Source of the DNA: Alphaproteobacteria bacterium
GTDB taxonomy: Bacteria > Pseudomonadota > Alphaproteobacteria > SP197
Direction of reading: 5' to 3'
Assembly: GCA_016869675.1 (NCBI GenBank)
Contig: VGDP01000028.1
Location: 1-42,790 of the forward strand
Length of the DNA stretch: 42,790 bases
The notes beneath the pieces are model-generated. The model was not told where the DNA came from, did not search any database, and worked only from the letters and a program-made list of their open reading frames with translations. This document shows positions 33,451-42,444 of this stretch, in pieces. The first letter of the stretch is position 1, and each line of letters starts with the position of its first letter. Both the position numbers and the translations under genes were made by a program.

Positions 33451-33467
33451 TTGTCCATATTCGACAA
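33451..33467. promoter_or_regulatory. Candidate operator between divergent mtt-type genes
   Basis: The 197-base gap 33355-33551 must hold promoters for both the MttB gene and the corrinoid operon. Within it, TTGTC-CATATTC-GACAA is a 5-bp-arm inverted repeat in an AT-rich patch and could be a dimeric regulator site. TTGATA at 33425-33430 is a possible -35 element for the plus-strand gene. Both are weak, pattern-based calls. Confidence 0.35.
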
Positions 33468-33551
33468 GCGCAGGGTGCCGCGCGGCGCCCTTTGAAACGT
33501 CCCCGGCGCGACCCCATAATCGCGTCGTCACCAGCGGGCGAGGAGCGAGCC

Positions 33552-35078
33552 ATGGCCATTGTCCAACAACGCCGCGGCCGGGAGGCCCGGCGCGCCGAAC
33601 GGCTGCACGCGCCGATCGTCCAGAAGCGGACGCTGGTGCGCGATATTCCCCTTTACGAACTGCTCGACGCCGAAGGGCTCGAGGTCGTTCACGACGCCTC
33701 GATGACGGTGCTCGAGGAGATCGGCATCGAGTTCCGCGACGGCGAGGCCCTGGCGCTGTGGCGGGCGGCGGGCGCCGACGTCAAGGGGCAGCGCGTGCGC
33801 TTGCCGCGCGAACTGGTGCTGGCGAAGCTGAGTACACTGCCCGCGACATTCGTCCAGCACGCGCGCAACCCCGAGCGCAGCGTCACCATCGGCGGCCGCC
33901 ATACGGTGTTCGCGCCGACGTACGGCTCGCCCTTCGTGCGCGGGTTCGACAACGTGCGCCGCTACGGCACGATCGAGGATCTGCGCAATTTCGTAAAGCT
34001 GGCGTACTTGACGCCGCACATCCACCATTCCGGCGGCGTGATCTGCGAGCCGGTCGACGTGCCGGTGCCGAAGCGGCACCTGGAAATGGTCTACACGCAC
34101 ATCAAGCACTCGGACAAACCCTTCATGGGCATGGTCACCGCCCAGGAACGCGCCGAGGACACGGTGACCATGGCGCGCCTGCTGTTCGGCGAGGCGTTCG
34201 TCGAGCGCAACTGCGTTCTGGTCTCGGTGGTCAATTGCAACTCGCCGCTGGTGTGGGACGGCACGATGCTCGCCGCACTCAAGGTCTACGCCCGGGCGAA
34301 CCAGGCGGTCCTCGTCACGCCGTTCATCATGGCGGGCGCCATGAGCCCGGCCTCGACCGCGGGCGCAGTCGCGCAGCTCAACGCCGAGGTGGTCGCCGGC
34401 CTGGCGTTCACCCAGCTCGTGCGACCCGGCGCGCCGATGGTCTACGGTTGCTTCGTCTCGACCGTCTCCATGCAGTCCGGCGCGCCCATGATGGGCACGC
34501 CCGAGCCGGCGCAGATGATCTACCTGTCGACGCAACTGGCGCGGAAGTACAAGGTGCCCGTGCGTGCCGGCGGCATGCTGTGCGGTTCCAAGATCGCCGA
34601 TGCCCAGGCCGCCTACGAGTCGGTCCAGACCATGATCCCGACCCTGCTGGGCGGCACCAACTTCGTGCTGCATTCGGCGGGTTGGCTGGAAGCCGGCCTG
34701 TGCGCCGGCTACGGCAAGTTCGTGCTGGACGCCGACCAGGTCGGCATGCTCGAGCGCTTCGCCCACGGCGTCGACCTGGGGCCCGAGGGCTTAGCCATGG
34801 ACGCGCTGCGCGAGGTGGGACCTGGCGGGCACTATCTCGGGTGTGCCCACACGCGTCGGCACTACACGACCGCGTTCTATCTGCCGGCGACATGCGACAA
34901 CAATTCCTACGAGCAGTGGCAGGCTGAGGGCGAGTTCGACGCCAACGCGCGCGCGCTGGTGACGGCGCGCCGCATGCTCGACGAGTACGAGGCGCCACCG
35001 TTGGATCTGGGCATCGACGAGGCGTTGTGCGCGTTCATCGCCAAGCGCAAGGCCGAGCTGCCGGACGACGTGTCGTGA
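33552..35078 (+). CDS. MttB-family methyltransferase without pyrrolysine
   Basis: A 508-residue member of the trimethylamine methyltransferase (MttB) family. Family landmarks: EVVHDASMTVLEEIGIEFRD near the N-terminus, NPERSVTIGGRHTVFAPTYG, NCNSPLVWDGTM, FIMAGAMSPASTAGA and RAGGMLCGSKIADAQAAYES. The archaeal MttB needs an in-frame amber codon for pyrrolysine; none is present here, as in the bacterial glycine-betaine and related methyltransferases. It should demethylate a quaternary amine such as glycine betaine, proline betaine or carnitine and pass the methyl to the corrinoid protein; which one cannot be told. ATG at 33552 has AGGAG upstream; the frame extends to 33393 without support. Divergent from its partner operon. 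Confidence 0.9.
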   Translation: MAIVQQRRGREARRAERLHAPIVQKRTLVRDIPLYELLDAEGLEVVHDASMTVLEEIGIEFRDGEALALWRAAGADVKGQRVRLPRELVLAKLSTLPATFVQHARNPERSVTIGGRHTVFAPTYGSPFVRGFDNVRRYGTIEDLRNFVKLAYLTPHIHHSGGVICEPVDVPVPKRHLEMVYTHIKHSDKPFMGMVTAQERAEDTVTMARLLFGEAFVERNCVLVSVVNCNSPLVWDGTMLAALKVYARANQAVLVTPFIMAGAMSPASTAGAVAQLNAEVVAGLAFTQLVRPGAPMVYGCFVSTVSMQSGAPMMGTPEPAQMIYLSTQLARKYKVPVRAGGMLCGSKIADAQAAYESVQTMIPTLLGGTNFVLHSAGWLEAGLCAGYGKFVLDADQVGMLERFAHGVDLGPEGLAMDALREVGPGGHYLGCAHTRRHYTTAFYLPATCDNNSYEQWQAEGEFDANARALVTARRMLDEYEAPPLDLGIDEALCAFIAKRKAELPDDVS

Positions 35079-35146
35079 CCGCCAAGGCGCGCGAACGTTC
35101 ACGGGTTGTCGGCGCCACCGAGTCCTCGCTCCCGCCGTCCTGAGTC

Positions 35147-36010
35147 ATGCCCGCCGTGTCGGATCGGACGCGCGGCGTCCTGCTGTGCCTGCTCGCTGGT
35201 GTCCTGTGGAGCTCGCAGGGGCTGCTGCTGCGCGCAATCGAGCCGGTCGACCCGTGGCAGGTCAATGTCTGGCGTTCGGGCCTGACCGGCTGCCTGATCC
35301 TGGTCGGATTGGCGGTACGCTATCGCGGCGGCGTGCTACGGGCGATCCAGGGCATCGGGCGCCCGGGCGTTCTGGGCGCCATCTGCTTCGCCACCAGCAA
35401 CACGTGCTTCATCGTGGCGCTGACGCTCACGACCGTGGCGAACACGCTGTTCATGATCTCGAGCGAGCCGATCCTGGCCGCTCTGCTGGCGTGGCTGGTG
35501 CTGCGCGAGTCCGTGCGCGCCGCCACGTGGGGCGCCATCGCGGGCGCCGGCACGGGCATCGCGATCATGGTGGGCGGCGCCGACGACCAGGGCATCGCGG
35601 GCAGCCTGCTCGCGCTGCTCGGGTCGTTCGCCTTCGCCTCGTTGGCGGTGATCCTGCGCGCCAGCCGGACGACCGACATGGTGCCCGTGGTGGTGGTGGG
35701 CAGCGGCATCGTCGCGGCCGGCTCCGCGCTGGTCCTGGCCGGCGACATCTGGATCGGGTCGCTCGGGTTCTTGTCCTGCATGGTCATGGCGGTGACCTCG
35801 TCCGTGGGCTTCGTCGCCTTCTTCCGGGGCGCGCGCGAGCTGCCGGCGGCGCAGGTGATGGTGCTGGCCGCGATCGAGGTAGTGCTGGGACCGCTGTGGG
35901 TTCTGCTGGTGTTCGACGAGGTACCCACGTTGTGGACGTTCGTCGGCGGCGCGATCATCGTGCTGGCGGTGATGGTCCAGGCCCTGTTCGCGGGTCGGGC
36001 GCGTCCTTGA
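35147..36010 (+). CDS. EamA/DMT-family transporter 1
   Basis: A 287-residue membrane protein with about ten hydrophobic segments in two EamA repeats. Residues 1-35 (GVLLCLLAGVLWSSQGLLLR) and SNTCFIVALTLTTVANTLFM mark the first repeat; VGFVAFFRGARELPAAQVMV the second. These carriers export or import metabolites such as amino acids. It follows the MttB gene by 68 bases on the same strand. A second, clearly related gene starts at 42445. Substrate unknown. Confidence 0.88.
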   Translation: MPAVSDRTRGVLLCLLAGVLWSSQGLLLRAIEPVDPWQVNVWRSGLTGCLILVGLAVRYRGGVLRAIQGIGRPGVLGAICFATSNTCFIVALTLTTVANTLFMISSEPILAALLAWLVLRESVRAATWGAIAGAGTGIAIMVGGADDQGIAGSLLALLGSFAFASLAVILRASRTTDMVPVVVVGSGIVAAGSALVLAGDIWIGSLGFLSCMVMAVTSSVGFVAFFRGARELPAAQVMVLAAIEVVLGPLWVLLVFDEVPTLWTFVGGAIIVLAVMVQALFAGRARP

Positions 36011-36058
36011 CGGGCCCGGAGGCTGACGCCACAGTCTCGACCGATCAAGGGGGGCACC

Positions 36059-36982
36059 ATGGCGAAGCCGCGCAAACCCGACCAGTCCGTCCGCGTGAAG
36101 GTCGATGGCTACGACGTCGTGACCTACAGCTATGGCCGAGGCGACGAGGTCCTGTTCCTGCTGAATGGCGGCCCGGGTCTGCCGTGCAACTATCTGCGCG
36201 ATCCGCTGATCCCGCTGGCCGACGAAGACTACCGCGTCGTCACTTACGACCAGCTCGGCTGTGGCGCGTCCGACCGGCCGACGGACCCCAAGCTGTGGAC
36301 GATCAAGCGCTACGCGCGCGAGGTCGAGACGGTGCGCAAGGCGCTGGGCCTGCCGGCTGTCCATCTGCTCGGCCAATCGTGGGGTGGCTGGCTGTCCATC
36401 GAGTACGCGCTGACCTACCCGAATTCGGTCAAGACCGTGACTCTGTCGAACACATGCGGCGACATGCCGCACCTGGTCGGCGAGCTCGAGCGGCTGCGCG
36501 CGGCCTTGGGGCCCGAGACGATCGCGATGATGCAGCGGCACGAGGCCCAGGGGACGTACGACCACCCCGAGTATCAGGCGGCGATCACTCTGTTGAACTA
36601 CCGCCACGTCCATCGGCTGGACGTCATCCCACCGTCGCTCAAGGCCTCGCTCGACGGCTGGAACATGGGTCCTTACATGACCATGCAGGGGCCTAACGAG
36701 TTCCTCTACATCGGCAATCTGAAGGACTGGAACCGCATCCCAGACATGGGCCGCATCAAGCAGCCGGCGCTGATCCTGGTCGGCTACTTCGACGAACTCG
36801 GCCCGGCGTGCGCCATGCGCATGCACCACGCGCTGCCGGACAGCCGGGTCGTCGTGTTCCGCAACTCCTCGCATCTGCCCATGTACGAGGAGCCGGAGCG
36901 GTATCTGGCCGAGGTCAGGGGCTTTCTGGCGGCCCATCGCGGCCCGGCCAAGGCGCTGCGGCGGCGCACGCGCACCGCCTGA
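36059..36982 (+). CDS. Proline iminopeptidase-like alpha/beta hydrolase
   Basis: A 307-residue alpha/beta hydrolase of the proline iminopeptidase family (S33). NGGPG (36-40) is the oxyanion loop (usually HGGPG), the nucleophile is Ser107 in GQSWGG, an acid lies in VGYFDELG and the base His in RNSSHLPMYEEP. DQLGCGASDRP is also typical. It would release N-terminal proline or hydrolyse small amides or esters in the cytosol. It stands 22 bases before the dipeptide-type ABC operon, so a role in using imported peptides is plausible. GGGGCACC precedes the ATG at 36059. Confidence 0.88.
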   Translation: MAKPRKPDQSVRVKVDGYDVVTYSYGRGDEVLFLLNGGPGLPCNYLRDPLIPLADEDYRVVTYDQLGCGASDRPTDPKLWTIKRYAREVETVRKALGLPAVHLLGQSWGGWLSIEYALTYPNSVKTVTLSNTCGDMPHLVGELERLRAALGPETIAMMQRHEAQGTYDHPEYQAAITLLNYRHVHRLDVIPPSLKASLDGWNMGPYMTMQGPNEFLYIGNLKDWNRIPDMGRIKQPALILVGYFDELGPACAMRMHHALPDSRVVVFRNSSHLPMYEEPERYLAEVRGFLAAHRGPAKALRRRTRTA

Positions 36983-37004
36983 CCAACAGCGACCCGCACC
37001 GGCC

Positions 37005-37943
37005 ATGGAGCGGTTCCGCTTCCTGCTGTTCCGGCCGCTGCAACTGATCCCGGTGCTGTTCGGCATCAGCCTGGTCAGTTTCGTACTGGTCCAGTCGATC
37101 CCGGGTGATCCGGTCAAGATCCTGCTGGGCCCACGCGCCACGCCCGAGGTGGTGGCGGCGACCAAGGCCAAGTTCGGGCTCGACCAGCCGATCCACGTCC
37201 AGTACGCGCGCTTCCTGGTCAACCTGACCGAGGGTGAATTCGGCCGTTCGCTGCTCTACAAGGTGCAGGTGTTCGAGGTGGTCACGGCACGCCTGCCAGC
37301 GACTGTCTTCCTGGTTGTCTATGGGGTCGTCTTTGCCGTGGCGGTCGCGTTCCCCCTGGCCATCGTCGCCGCATGGTGGCGCGGCGGCTGGCCCGATCAC
37401 GCGATCCGCGTGTTCTCGACGTTCGGCCTGGGCCTGCCGGTGTTCTGGCTGGGCATCATGCTGATGATCCTGCTGAGCGTCGAACTCGACCTGTTTCCGG
37501 TCTCGGGCTACGGCGAGACGTTCATCGAGCGGCTGCACCACCTGTTCCTGCCGGCGCTGTCGATCGCGCTCGCCTTGTCGCCCATCCTGATCCGCAATTT
37601 GCGCGCCGGCCTGATCGCCGAGCAGAGCGCCGATTACGTCACAGCGGCGCGCGCCCGTGGGCTCGGGCGCCGTGCCATCCTGCTGCGGCACATCCTGCCC
37701 AACGCCATCCTGCCGACGGTGCAACTGCTGGGTGTCAACGTGGGCTGGCTGATCGGCGGCACGGTGGTCATCGAGTCCGTGTTCGCCGTCCCGGGCCTTG
37801 GCCAACTCATGGTCAGCTCCATCTTCGCGCGCGACTACATGGTGGTGCAGCTCGTCACCCTGGTGTTCGCCGTGGCCATCGTCGCGACCAACCTGTTGGT
37901 CGACGTGGCGACCGTTGCGCTCGATCCCAGGATCGACCTGTGA
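37005..37943 (+). CDS. Dipeptide/oligopeptide ABC permease, DppB type
   Basis: A 312-residue inner-membrane permease. The N-terminal RPLQLIPVLFGISLVSFVLV and IPGDPVKILLG, the VIESVFAVPGLGQLMV segment and the coupling loop YVTAARARGLGRRAILLRHIL are DppB/OppB hallmarks. About six membrane segments. Its stop overlaps the next gene in a GTGA. It pairs with the following permease. Confidence 0.93.
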   Translation: MERFRFLLFRPLQLIPVLFGISLVSFVLVQSIPGDPVKILLGPRATPEVVAATKAKFGLDQPIHVQYARFLVNLTEGEFGRSLLYKVQVFEVVTARLPATVFLVVYGVVFAVAVAFPLAIVAAWWRGGWPDHAIRVFSTFGLGLPVFWLGIMLMILLSVELDLFPVSGYGETFIERLHHLFLPALSIALALSPILIRNLRAGLIAEQSADYVTAARARGLGRRAILLRHILPNAILPTVQLLGVNVGWLIGGTVVIESVFAVPGLGQLMVSSIFARDYMVVQLVTLVFAVAIVATNLLVDVATVALDPRIDL

Positions 37944-38770
37944 GCGGGGCGTCGCTAGCCGAGGTGGCGCGGCTGCCCCGGCTCGCCATCGTTGGCGGCG
38001 CCATGATCCTGGCCTGGATCATGGTCGCGCTCCTGGCGCCGTGGTTCGCGCCCTTCGACCCGATCGAGCAGGACCTGACGCGAACGCTGCTGCCGCCGAA
38101 CCTTCAACACTGGCTGGGCACCGACAACTATGGCCGGGATGTTCTTTCGCGGCTGATCTGGGGTGCCCGGCTCGACCTCCAGATGGGTCTGGTCGCCGTG
38201 GCGATCACGTTCTCGATCGGCACCGTGATCGGGGCCATCGCGGGCTACGTGGGCGGGTTCCTCGACACCCTGCTCATGCGCCTGCTCGACGTGACCATTT
38301 CGTTCCCGTTCTTCGTGCTGATGATCGCGATCATCTCGGTGCTCGGGTCCGGGCTTGCCGGCTTCTACATCGCGGTCGCCCTGGTCGGCTGGGTCAGCTA
38401 CGCGCGCATCGTACGCGCGCGCACCCTGGTGCTGCGCCAATCCGACTTCGTTCTCGCGGCGCGCAGCCTGGGGTTCCGACCGGCGCGCATCCTGCTGCGC
38501 CACATTGTGCCGAACGCCATCGCGCCCGCCGTCGTGTTCTCCATGTCGGATGCGGTGCTCTACATCCTGCTCGGCTCGTCGCTCAGCTATCTGGGGCTGG
38601 GCGTCGAGCCGCCGACCGCCGAATGGGGCGTCATGATCGCCGAGGGCCAGACCTACATCGCCACGGCCTGGTGGATGACCACGTTTCCCGGCTTCGCCAT
38701 CGCTCTGCTCGCGTTGGCGTTCAGCCTTTTCGCCGATGGGCTGGCCGAAGTCTTGGGCACGTCCACGTGA
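37940..38770 (+). CDS. Dipeptide/oligopeptide ABC permease, DppC type
   Basis: A 276-residue permease. WFAPFDPIEQDL, HWLGTDNYGRDVLSRLIWGAR and the coupling loop FVLAARSLGFRPARILLRHI are standard for DppC/OppC. The GTG at 37940 overlaps the DppB-type stop; the long open frame upstream is a shadow. The stop overlaps the next gene's GTG. It forms the channel with its neighbour. Confidence 0.93.
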   Translation: MSGASLAEVARLPRLAIVGGAMILAWIMVALLAPWFAPFDPIEQDLTRTLLPPNLQHWLGTDNYGRDVLSRLIWGARLDLQMGLVAVAITFSIGTVIGAIAGYVGGFLDTLLMRLLDVTISFPFFVLMIAIISVLGSGLAGFYIAVALVGWVSYARIVRARTLVLRQSDFVLAARSLGFRPARILLRHIVPNAIAPAVVFSMSDAVLYILLGSSLSYLGLGVEPPTAEWGVMIAEGQTYIATAWWMTTFPGFAIALLALAFSLFADGLAEVLGTST

Positions 38771-39753
38771 GTGCCGCGACCTCGGCACCCTTGCTGGCGG
38801 TACGCGATCTGGCCGTCTCGTTCCACACCCCCTACGGCGTGGTGCGCGCCGTGGACGGTGTCGGGTTCGACCTGGCACCCGGTGAGTTCATGGGGCTGGT
38901 CGGCGAGAGCGGGTCAGGCAAGACGGTGACATGCCGCGCCATGCTCGGCCTGTTGCCCAACGGGCGCGGCCGCGTGGACGGCGGGACCGCGCTTTTCGAG
39001 GGCGTGGATCTGCTGCGCATGGACGACGAAGGCCTGCGCCGGGTGCGCGGACGGCGCATCGGCATGGTGTTCCAGAACCCGACCAGCCACCTCGACCCCG
39101 TCATGTCGATCGGCGAGCAGATCGGCGAGGTGGTGCGCCTGCATCACGGTTTGGCGGCCGGCGCGGCGCGGGTGAGGGCGGTGGAACTGCTGCGCGGCGT
39201 GCGCATGCCCGACCCGGAGACGCGGATCGATTCCTACGCCCACCAGCTCTCCGGCGGGATGCGCCAGCGTGCCATGATCGCCATGGCGTTAGCCGGCGGC
39301 CCGGCGCTGCTGGTCGCCGACGAACCGACGACTGCGCTGGACGTGACGGTGCAGGCGCAGATTTTGAGGCTGCTGCTCGACCTGCGCGACAGTCAGGGCC
39401 TCGCCATCGTCCTCGTGACCCACGATCTGGGGATTGTCCTGGAGACCTGCAACACGGTCGCCGTCATGTACGCCGGGCGCATCGTCGAACGTGGCCCGGC
39501 CGCCACCGTTCTCGCCGCGCCGCGCCACCCCTACACCATCGGGCTGCTGGGCTCGCGACCCGGCGCATTTCCGCGACGGGAGAGGCTGGCCGCTATTCCG
39601 GGCCAGCCGCCCGGCCCAGGCGCTCTGCCGACCGGCTGCGCCTTCGCGCCGCGCTGCGGCCACGCGGAGGCGCGGTGCGCAGCGGCGGCGCCGACCTTGC
39701 GCGCGGTGGGCGATGGGCGTTGGGTGGCTTGCGTCCGCGAGGGCTGGTCATGA
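38767..39753 (+). CDS. Dipeptide/oligopeptide ABC ATPase, DppD type
   Basis: A 328-residue ATPase. Walker A is [11 protein letters not shown], the signature is [15 protein letters not shown], Walker B is [14 protein letters not shown], and the C-terminal extension has the DppD-type [14 protein letters not shown], a Cys cluster that in relatives binds an Fe-S centre. The GTG at 38767 overlaps the stop before it; its own stop overlaps the next ATG. It forms a heterodimer with the DppF-type ATPase. Confidence 0.93.
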   Translation: MSAATSAPLLAVRDLAVSFHTPYGVVRAVDGVGFDLAPGEFMGLVGESGSGKTVTCRAMLGLLPNGRGRVDGGTALFEGVDLLRMDDEGLRRVRGRRIGMVFQNPTSHLDPVMSIGEQIGEVVRLHHGLAAGAARVRAVELLRGVRMPDPETRIDSYAHQLSGGMRQRAMIAMALAGGPALLVADEPTTALDVTVQAQILRLLLDLRDSQGLAIVLVTHDLGIVLETCNTVAVMYAGRIVERGPAATVLAAPRHPYTIGLLGSRPGAFPRRERLAAIPGQPPGPGALPTGCAFAPRCGHAEARCAAAAPTLRAVGDGRWVACVREGWS

Positions 39754-40763
39754 ACGTGCCGTTGCTCGAGGTGGAAAACCTTGTCGTCCACTTCCCGCTG
39801 CCGCGCGGGGTCGGGGACATGGCGGCTGGCCGGCCGCGCCGGGTCGTGCGCGCGGTTAACGGCGTCAGCTTGGCGGTTCGGCGCGGCGAGGCCTTGGGCA
39901 TCGTGGGCGAGTCCGGCTGCGGCAAGTCGACGCTCGGGCGTGCCATGCTGCACCTGGTGCCCGCGACGTCGGGGCACGTGCGCCTCGACGGTCGCGTCGT
40001 GGCGGGCCTGGACCGCGAGGGCCTGACGGGCCTGCGCCGACGCGCGCAGATAGTGTTCCAGGACCCGCACGCCTCGCTCGATCCGCGCCAGACGGTGCGG
40101 CGCGCGCTGGCCGAGGTGCTGACCTTGCACCGCTTGTGCCCTCGGGACGCCATGGGGCGCACCGTCGATCGTCTGCTCGAACGCGTCGGGCTGTCGGCGG
40201 CGCTCGGCGACCGGCGGCCCGGCAGCCTGTCCGGCGGCCAGTGCCAGCGGGTCGGCATCGCCCGCGCGTTGGCTCTCAACCCCGACATCCTCGTGGCCGA
40301 CGAATGCGTCTCGGCGCTCGATGTCTCGATCCAGGCGCAGATCCTGAACCTGCTGCTCGACCTGCAGGCCGAGACGGGCATGGCGATCGTGTTCATCTCC
40401 CACGACCTGGGCGTGGTGCGTCACCTGTGTCACCGGGTCGCGATCATGTATCTCGGCCGCCTTGTCGAGGAGGGGCCCGCCGAAGTGGTGCTGCGCGACC
40501 CGCGCCATCCCTACACTCGCGCCTTGATCGCAAGCATTCCGGGGCTCGGCCATGGCCCGAAGACGGCCGTGCAGGGCGAACCATCGAGCCCCATCGACCT
40601 GCCGGCGGGGTGCGCATTCCATCGCCGCTGTGCCGAGGCGATGGAGGTCTGCCGTGGCGGCGCGCCGCCGGCGCGCCAGGGCAACGCCGAACACGGCACC
40701 TGGTGCCATTTACCGCGCGCGGGCGGCACGACACCGATTGCCCAGGAAACGGGGCTCCGCTAG
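39750..40763 (+). CDS. Dipeptide/oligopeptide ABC ATPase, DppF type
   Basis: A 337-residue ATPase. Walker A GESGCGKSTLGRAM, signature LSGGQCQRVGIARAL (Cys replaces the more usual Arg or Gln after GGQ), Walker B ILVADECVSALDVS where the common Glu-Pro is Glu-Cys. The catalytic Glu itself is kept. The C-terminal GCAFHRRCAEAMEVC is the oligopeptide-type Cys cluster. ATGA overlap with the previous gene. Ends 58 bases before the binding-protein gene. Confidence 0.92.
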   Translation: MNVPLLEVENLVVHFPLPRGVGDMAAGRPRRVVRAVNGVSLAVRRGEALGIVGESGCGKSTLGRAMLHLVPATSGHVRLDGRVVAGLDREGLTGLRRRAQIVFQDPHASLDPRQTVRRALAEVLTLHRLCPRDAMGRTVDRLLERVGLSAALGDRRPGSLSGGQCQRVGIARALALNPDILVADECVSALDVSIQAQILNLLLDLQAETGMAIVFISHDLGVVRHLCHRVAIMYLGRLVEEGPAEVVLRDPRHPYTRALIASIPGLGHGPKTAVQGEPSSPIDLPAGCAFHRRCAEAMEVCRGGAPPARQGNAEHGTWCHLPRAGGTTPIAQETGLR

Positions 40764-40821
40764 CCTGCCGGCTGGCCGCGACCGCGACAAAGGGCCGGGG
40801 CGCCTCACAGGGGAGGACTTC

Positions 40822-42348
40822 ATGACCTATCGTAGACCCGTCCACCGGGCGCTTGGCGCGGCGATGGTGGCGGCCGTGCTCGGCCTGGCCGCCGCCGACG
40901 CCAGCGCTGGCGGCACGCTGCGCATCGCGCGCGAGCAGGATTCGACGTCGCTCGATCCGGCGCTGACCATCCTGAACTCGGACATCTGGGTGATGCAGAA
41001 CATGAACTGTCTGCTCGTCAAGGTGAACGACGCCGGCAACGACATCGTGCCGGATTGCGCCGAGTCCTGGACGATTTCACCCGACGGTCTGACCTACACG
41101 TTCACGCTGCGCGAGGGGCTGAAGTTCGCCGACGGCAGCAACCTCAAGGCGAGCGACGTGAAGTTCAGCCTGGAGCGCGTGCGCGACAAGCCGGACTCGA
41201 TCTGGAGCGGCATGTTCCAGCTCATCAAAGGCATCGAGACGCCGGACGATCGGACCGTGGCGATCAGCCTGGCCGAACCCTCGACGCCGTTCCTTGCCCA
41301 GCTCGCGATCTACGCCGCGGCGATTCTGCCCGAGGCCGTCGTCAACGAGAAGGGCGATGCGTTCGGCACCAGCCCCGTGGGGGCTGGCGCGTTCCGCTTC
41401 GTCTCGTGGGAGCCAGCCGACGTCATCAAGCTCGAGAAGAACGAGCATTACTACGACCCGTCGAAGCCTCAACTTGACGCGGTCGAGTGGTACTACATCC
41501 CGAACGACAACACGCGGATCCTGAAGCTGCAGGCGGGCGAACTTGACGTCATCCTGTTCGTGCCGTTCAACCGCATCGCCGACCTGCAACAAGACTCGAG
41601 CCTGCAGGTGCATTTGGATCCGTCCAGCCGTATGGACCATCTGCTGGTCAACCATTTGCACGCACCGCTCGACAACAAGAACGTGCGCAAGGCACTGAAC
41701 ATGGCGATCGACCAGCAGGCGATCGTCGACGTGGCCACGTCGGGCTTCGGCACCCCGGCCAACTCGTTCGTTCCGGCGGGCGCCATGTTCTACAACGCGG
41801 ACAACCCGCTCTACGCGTACGATCCCGAGGCGGCCAAGGCCATGCTGGCGGCCGAAGGCGTGTTGGACCTGTCGCTCAAGCTGCTGATCGCGTCGGGCGA
41901 TGCCGTGCACGAACAGATTGCCGTGCTGCTGAAGGATCAGCTCGCCAGGGTCGGCGTCGACGTTCAGATTGACAAACAGGAGCCGGGCCAGGCATGGGAT
42001 TCCACGGTGGCGGGCGACTACGACATCTCGATCAACTATTGGACCAACGACATCGTCGACCCGGACCAGAAGGCGTCGTTCTGCGTGTTCTGGGACGAGG
42101 CGAACCAGTCCTACTACACGAACTACAAGAACCAGGAGGTGTCGGACCTGGTGCTGGCCGGACGGGTCGAGCTGGATGCCGAGAAGCGCCGCGACATCTA
42201 TTACAAGATCCAGCAGATCGCCAAGGACGACGTGCACTGGGTCGATCTCTACTACAGCCCGTTCCGCAATGCCTCGCGTGCCAACGTCAAGGGTCTGTTG
42301 CAGAACCCCATGGGCAAGTTCACGCTCGAGGACGTGACGATCGAGTAG
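40822..42348 (+). CDS. Peptide/nickel-type extracellular solute-binding protein (family 5)
   Basis: A 508-residue periplasmic binding protein of the DppA/OppA family. A Sec signal peptide covers residues ~1-31 (cleavage near ASA-GG). Mature landmarks: TLRIAREQDSTSLDPALT, PDCAESWTISPDGLTYTFTL, KASDVKFSLERV, SPVGAGAFRFVSWEPAD and NVRKALNMAIDQQAIVD. It delivers substrate to the preceding permease; peptides, opines or other amine compounds are possible because the family is broad. GGGGAGGA lies before the ATG at 40822. The stop codon sits inside a 14-bp tandem repeat. Confidence 0.93.
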   Translation: MTYRRPVHRALGAAMVAAVLGLAAADASAGGTLRIAREQDSTSLDPALTILNSDIWVMQNMNCLLVKVNDAGNDIVPDCAESWTISPDGLTYTFTLREGLKFADGSNLKASDVKFSLERVRDKPDSIWSGMFQLIKGIETPDDRTVAISLAEPSTPFLAQLAIYAAAILPEAVVNEKGDAFGTSPVGAGAFRFVSWEPADVIKLEKNEHYYDPSKPQLDAVEWYYIPNDNTRILKLQAGELDVILFVPFNRIADLQQDSSLQVHLDPSSRMDHLLVNHLHAPLDNKNVRKALNMAIDQQAIVDVATSGFGTPANSFVPAGAMFYNADNPLYAYDPEAAKAMLAAEGVLDLSLKLLIASGDAVHEQIAVLLKDQLARVGVDVQIDKQEPGQAWDSTVAGDYDISINYWTNDIVDPDQKASFCVFWDEANQSYYTNYKNQEVSDLVLAGRVELDAEKRRDIYYKIQQIAKDDVHWVDLYYSPFRNASRANVKGLLQNPMGKFTLEDVTIE

Positions 42349-42387
42349 AGGCGATCGAGTAGAGGCGATCGAGTAGAGGCGATCGAG
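42339..42387 (+). repeat. 14-bp tandem repeat over the binding-protein stop codon
   Basis: GATCGAGTAGAGGC occurs three times (42339, 42353, 42367) plus a partial GATCGAG. The first unit contains the last codons and TAG stop of the binding-protein gene; the others repeat the same end downstream. This looks like replication slippage. Copy-number change would not alter the protein, since the first stop is always used. Confidence 0.9.
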
Positions 42388-42403
42388 CCAGTCGGAAGAG
42401 GAC

Positions 42404-42430
42404 GGGCGCCGGGCCGGCGACCCGGCGCCC
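42404..42430 (+). terminator. Hairpin after the peptide-transporter operon
   Basis: GGGCGCCGGG (42404-42413), a 7-base loop, then CCCGGCGCCC (42421-42430): a perfect 10-bp GC stem. Only GCTTCGT follows, so there is no full T tract, but the position between operon end and the next gene favours a terminator or 3' protector. Confidence 0.65.
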
Positions 42431-42444
42431 GCTTCGTGTAGGCC

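Noticed and set aside
42339-42387. CRISPR array
   Set aside because: Units are 14 bp, head-to-tail with no spacers. This is a simple tandem repeat.
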